This document shows, piece by piece, positions 8,216 to 9,732 of a stretch of 9,732 nt of DNA. The translations under genes and the position numbers were made by a program. The notes beneath the pieces are model-generated. The model had not been told where the DNA came from. It saw only the letters and a program-made list of their open reading frames with translations, and made no database searches. This stretch comes from Gemmatimonadota bacterium. Lineage in GTDB: Bacteria; Gemmatimonadota; Gemmatimonadetes; Gemmatimonadales; GWC2-71-9. The DNA lies in NCBI GenBank assembly GCA_017889745.1, contig JAGGAG010000153.1:1-9732 (forward strand). Reading direction: 5' to 3'. How positions within the stretch are numbered: the stretch's first letter is position 1; every line of letters begins with the position of its first letter.

Positions 8216-8236
8216 GCGCCGGCCGGGAGGCACGAC

Positions 8237-9732
8237 ATGATCGGACATACCACGCGACCGATACCACGGCGCGCACTGATGGTGGACGACGAACTGGCCC
8301 AGCCGGCCACGGCGGGGGGCCGCGCGGTGCGCGCGCTGGCCGACGAGCTTCGCGCGCGGGCAATCGAGGTCATCGAGGCGCTCTCCGTTGAGGACGGCCG
8401 CGCGACGGTGGTCTCGGATTCCGCGATTCACTGCATTTTCGTCAACTGGACCCTGGGCGCGAACGACCGGCGATCCCATGCCGAGGCCACCGAGCTCCTT
8501 CGCGCGATCCGGTCGCGCAATGCCCGGATCCCCATCGTCCTGATGGCGGACCGGAAGGTGGCGGGCACGATCACGGTCGAGGTCGCCACGCTGGTCGATG
8601 AGTTCGTCTGGATCCTGGAGGACACCGCGGCCTTCATCGGGGGCCGCACCGTGGCCGCGATCGAGCGGTACCTGGACGGCCTGCTCCCGCCCTTCGCCGC
8701 GGCGCTGGCCCGGTACGAGCGCGAGCGGGAGTACTCCTGGGCGGCGCCCGGGCATCAAGGTGGCATCGCCTTCCTCAAGTCACCAGTGGGAAGGGTGTTC
8801 TTCGATTTCTATGGGGAGAACCTCTTCCGCACCGACATGGGGATCGAACGCGCCGCCCTCGGCTCGCTTCTTGGCCACACCGGTCCAATCGGCGAGAGCG
8901 AGCGGTACGCGGCCCGCGTGTTCGGTGCTCATCGCTCCTACTCGGTGCTGAACGGGACGTCCGGGTCCAACCGGGCCATCATGTCCGCCTGCGTGGGCGA
9001 CGGCGAGATCGCGCTCTGCGACCGCAACTGCCACAAGTCCATCGAGCAGGGCCTGGTGAACACCGGCGGCATTCCGGTGTTCCTGAGCCCGACCCGCAAC
9101 CGCTATGGCATCATCGGTCCGATCCCGCCCGCGGGGCTCGAACCCAAGGCGATCGCGAGGAGCATCGCCGCGAACCCGCTGGCCCGGGATGCCGTCAGCA
9201 AGCGCCCGGTATACGCGGTGGTCACCAACTGCACCTACGACGGGATGTGCTACAACGCTTCCGACGCCGAGGCAAAACTGGCGAAGAGTGTGGACCGCAT
9301 TCACTTCGACGAGGCATGGTACGGCTACGCGCGGTTCAACCCGATGTACCGCGACCGCTACGCGATGCGGGGGAACCCGGCCGATCACCCGAAGGACGGC
9401 CCGACGGTCTTCGCCACGCACTCGACCCACAAGCTCCTCGCAGCGCTCTCGCAGACGTCGTACATCCACGTCCGCGACGGCCGCGGGGCCATCGACCACG
9501 GCCGCTTCAACGAGGCATACTGCTCGCAGGCGAGCACGTCGCCGCTGTACGCGTTGATCGCCTCGAATGACGTGGCGGCCGCCATGATGGACGGGCCGGC
9601 CGGCCAGGTCCTCACCCAGGATGTCATCGACGAGGCCGTGGCGTGCCGGCTGGCGGTCGCGCGCATCCGGCACGAGCTGAAGGCGAAGAAGGAATGGTTC
9701 TTCGCCCCGTGGACTGCGGAGGAAATCCGTGA
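8237..9732 (+). CDS. adiA: AdiA-like PLP-dependent arginine decarboxylase, C-terminus beyond window
   Basis: The visible 498 residues align along their length with inducible Orn/Lys/Arg decarboxylases, and best with biodegradative arginine decarboxylase AdiA as I recall it. That enzyme converts arginine to agmatine and CO2, consuming a cytosolic proton in acid resistance. An N-terminal wing domain of response-regulator fold (about 12-130, ending LVDEFVWILEDTAAFI) is followed by the PLP domain. This shows EYSWAAPGHQGG (165-176), FRTDMGIE (197-204), GTSGSN (240-245), DRNCHKSIEQGL (262-273), HFDEAWYGYARFNP (356-369) and THSTHKLLAALSQTSYIH (394-411) with PLP lysine K399. The TSYIH and ATHSTHKLL wording favours AdiA over CadA or SpeF, but substrate is not proven. 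GGGAGG lies 6 nt before the ATG. About 250 residues are beyond the edge. No antiporter is visible; it could lie downstream. Confidence 0.93.
   Translation, partial: MIGHTTRPIPRRALMVDDELAQPATAGGRAVRALADELRARAIEVIEALSVEDGRATVVSDSAIHCIFVNWTLGANDRRSHAEATELLRAIRSRNARIPIVLMADRKVAGTITVEVATLVDEFVWILEDTAAFIGGRTVAAIERYLDGLLPPFAAALARYEREREYSWAAPGHQGGIAFLKSPVGRVFFDFYGENLFRTDMGIERAALGSLLGHTGPIGESERYAARVFGAHRSYSVLNGTSGSNRAIMSACVGDGEIALCDRNCHKSIEQGLVNTGGIPVFLSPTRNRYGIIGPIPPAGLEPKAIARSIAANPLARDAVSKRPVYAVVTNCTYDGMCYNASDAEAKLAKSVDRIHFDEAWYGYARFNPMYRDRYAMRGNPADHPKDGPTVFATHSTHKLLAALSQTSYIHVRDGRGAIDHGRFNEAYCSQASTSPLYALIASNDVAAAMMDGPAGQVLTQDVIDEAVACRLAVARIRHELKAKKEWFFAPWTAEEIR

Noticed and set aside
3934..8758. 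Several long reading frames antisense to the plus-strand genes (for example 3934-5178, 5264-6508 and 7514-8758, minus strand)
   Set aside because: They are Arg/His/Pro-rich mirror frames of high-GC genes, with no domains and no plausible starts. The recognised genes on the other strand explain the DNA.

Overview
The window comes from a GC-rich Gram-negative bacterium. It encodes an outer-membrane beta-barrel and many Sec-exported proteins, and has GTG and TTG starts with good Shine-Dalgarno sites. The gene mix and protein style would fit Gemmatimonadota or a similar soil lineage. That placement is an inference, since no rRNA or other phylogenetic marker is present. I see no mobile element, CRISPR array, tRNA or rRNA. 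Eight genes are supported; the first and last are cut by the window edges.

Left part, minus strand (1-3172). Transcription runs from a membrane-anchored zinc metallopeptidase of the YpfJ type into a small exported HEAT-repeat protein. A GC-rich hairpin and a G9 tract follow. Then comes an ArsR-HTH/methyltransferase regulator that matches the SahR architecture, followed by S-adenosylhomocysteine hydrolase (ahcY). The sahR stop and ahcY GTG start overlap as GTGA. SahR is known as a SAH-responsive repressor of S-adenosylmethionine-cycle genes, so this looks like a self-regulated SAH-recycling unit. An inverted repeat lies over a likely -10 box just ahead of sahR, and the transcript may be leaderless.

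Middle part, plus strand (3403-6583). A divergent intergenic region leads into a three-gene exported set: an M24B Xaa-Pro aminopeptidase, an NTF2-like protein and an S41 carboxyl-terminal processing protease with a PDZ domain. A strong intrinsic terminator (6606-6640) closes it. The M24B enzyme keeps all five metal ligands but seems to lack the first ~60-75 residues of its catalytic domain, the most unusual protein feature here.

Right part, plus strand (6803-9732). An alginate-export-like outer-membrane barrel lies 21 nt ahead of a pyridoxal-phosphate (PLP) decarboxylase closely resembling biodegradative arginine decarboxylase AdiA. The decarboxylase is cut off at the window end. Pairing a porin with an acid-resistance-type decarboxylase suggests uptake of a basic amino acid or release of its amine, but that is inference.

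No wholly new system is evident. The items most worth a second look are the sahR promoter/operator, the shortened M24B peptidase and the porin-adiA pair.
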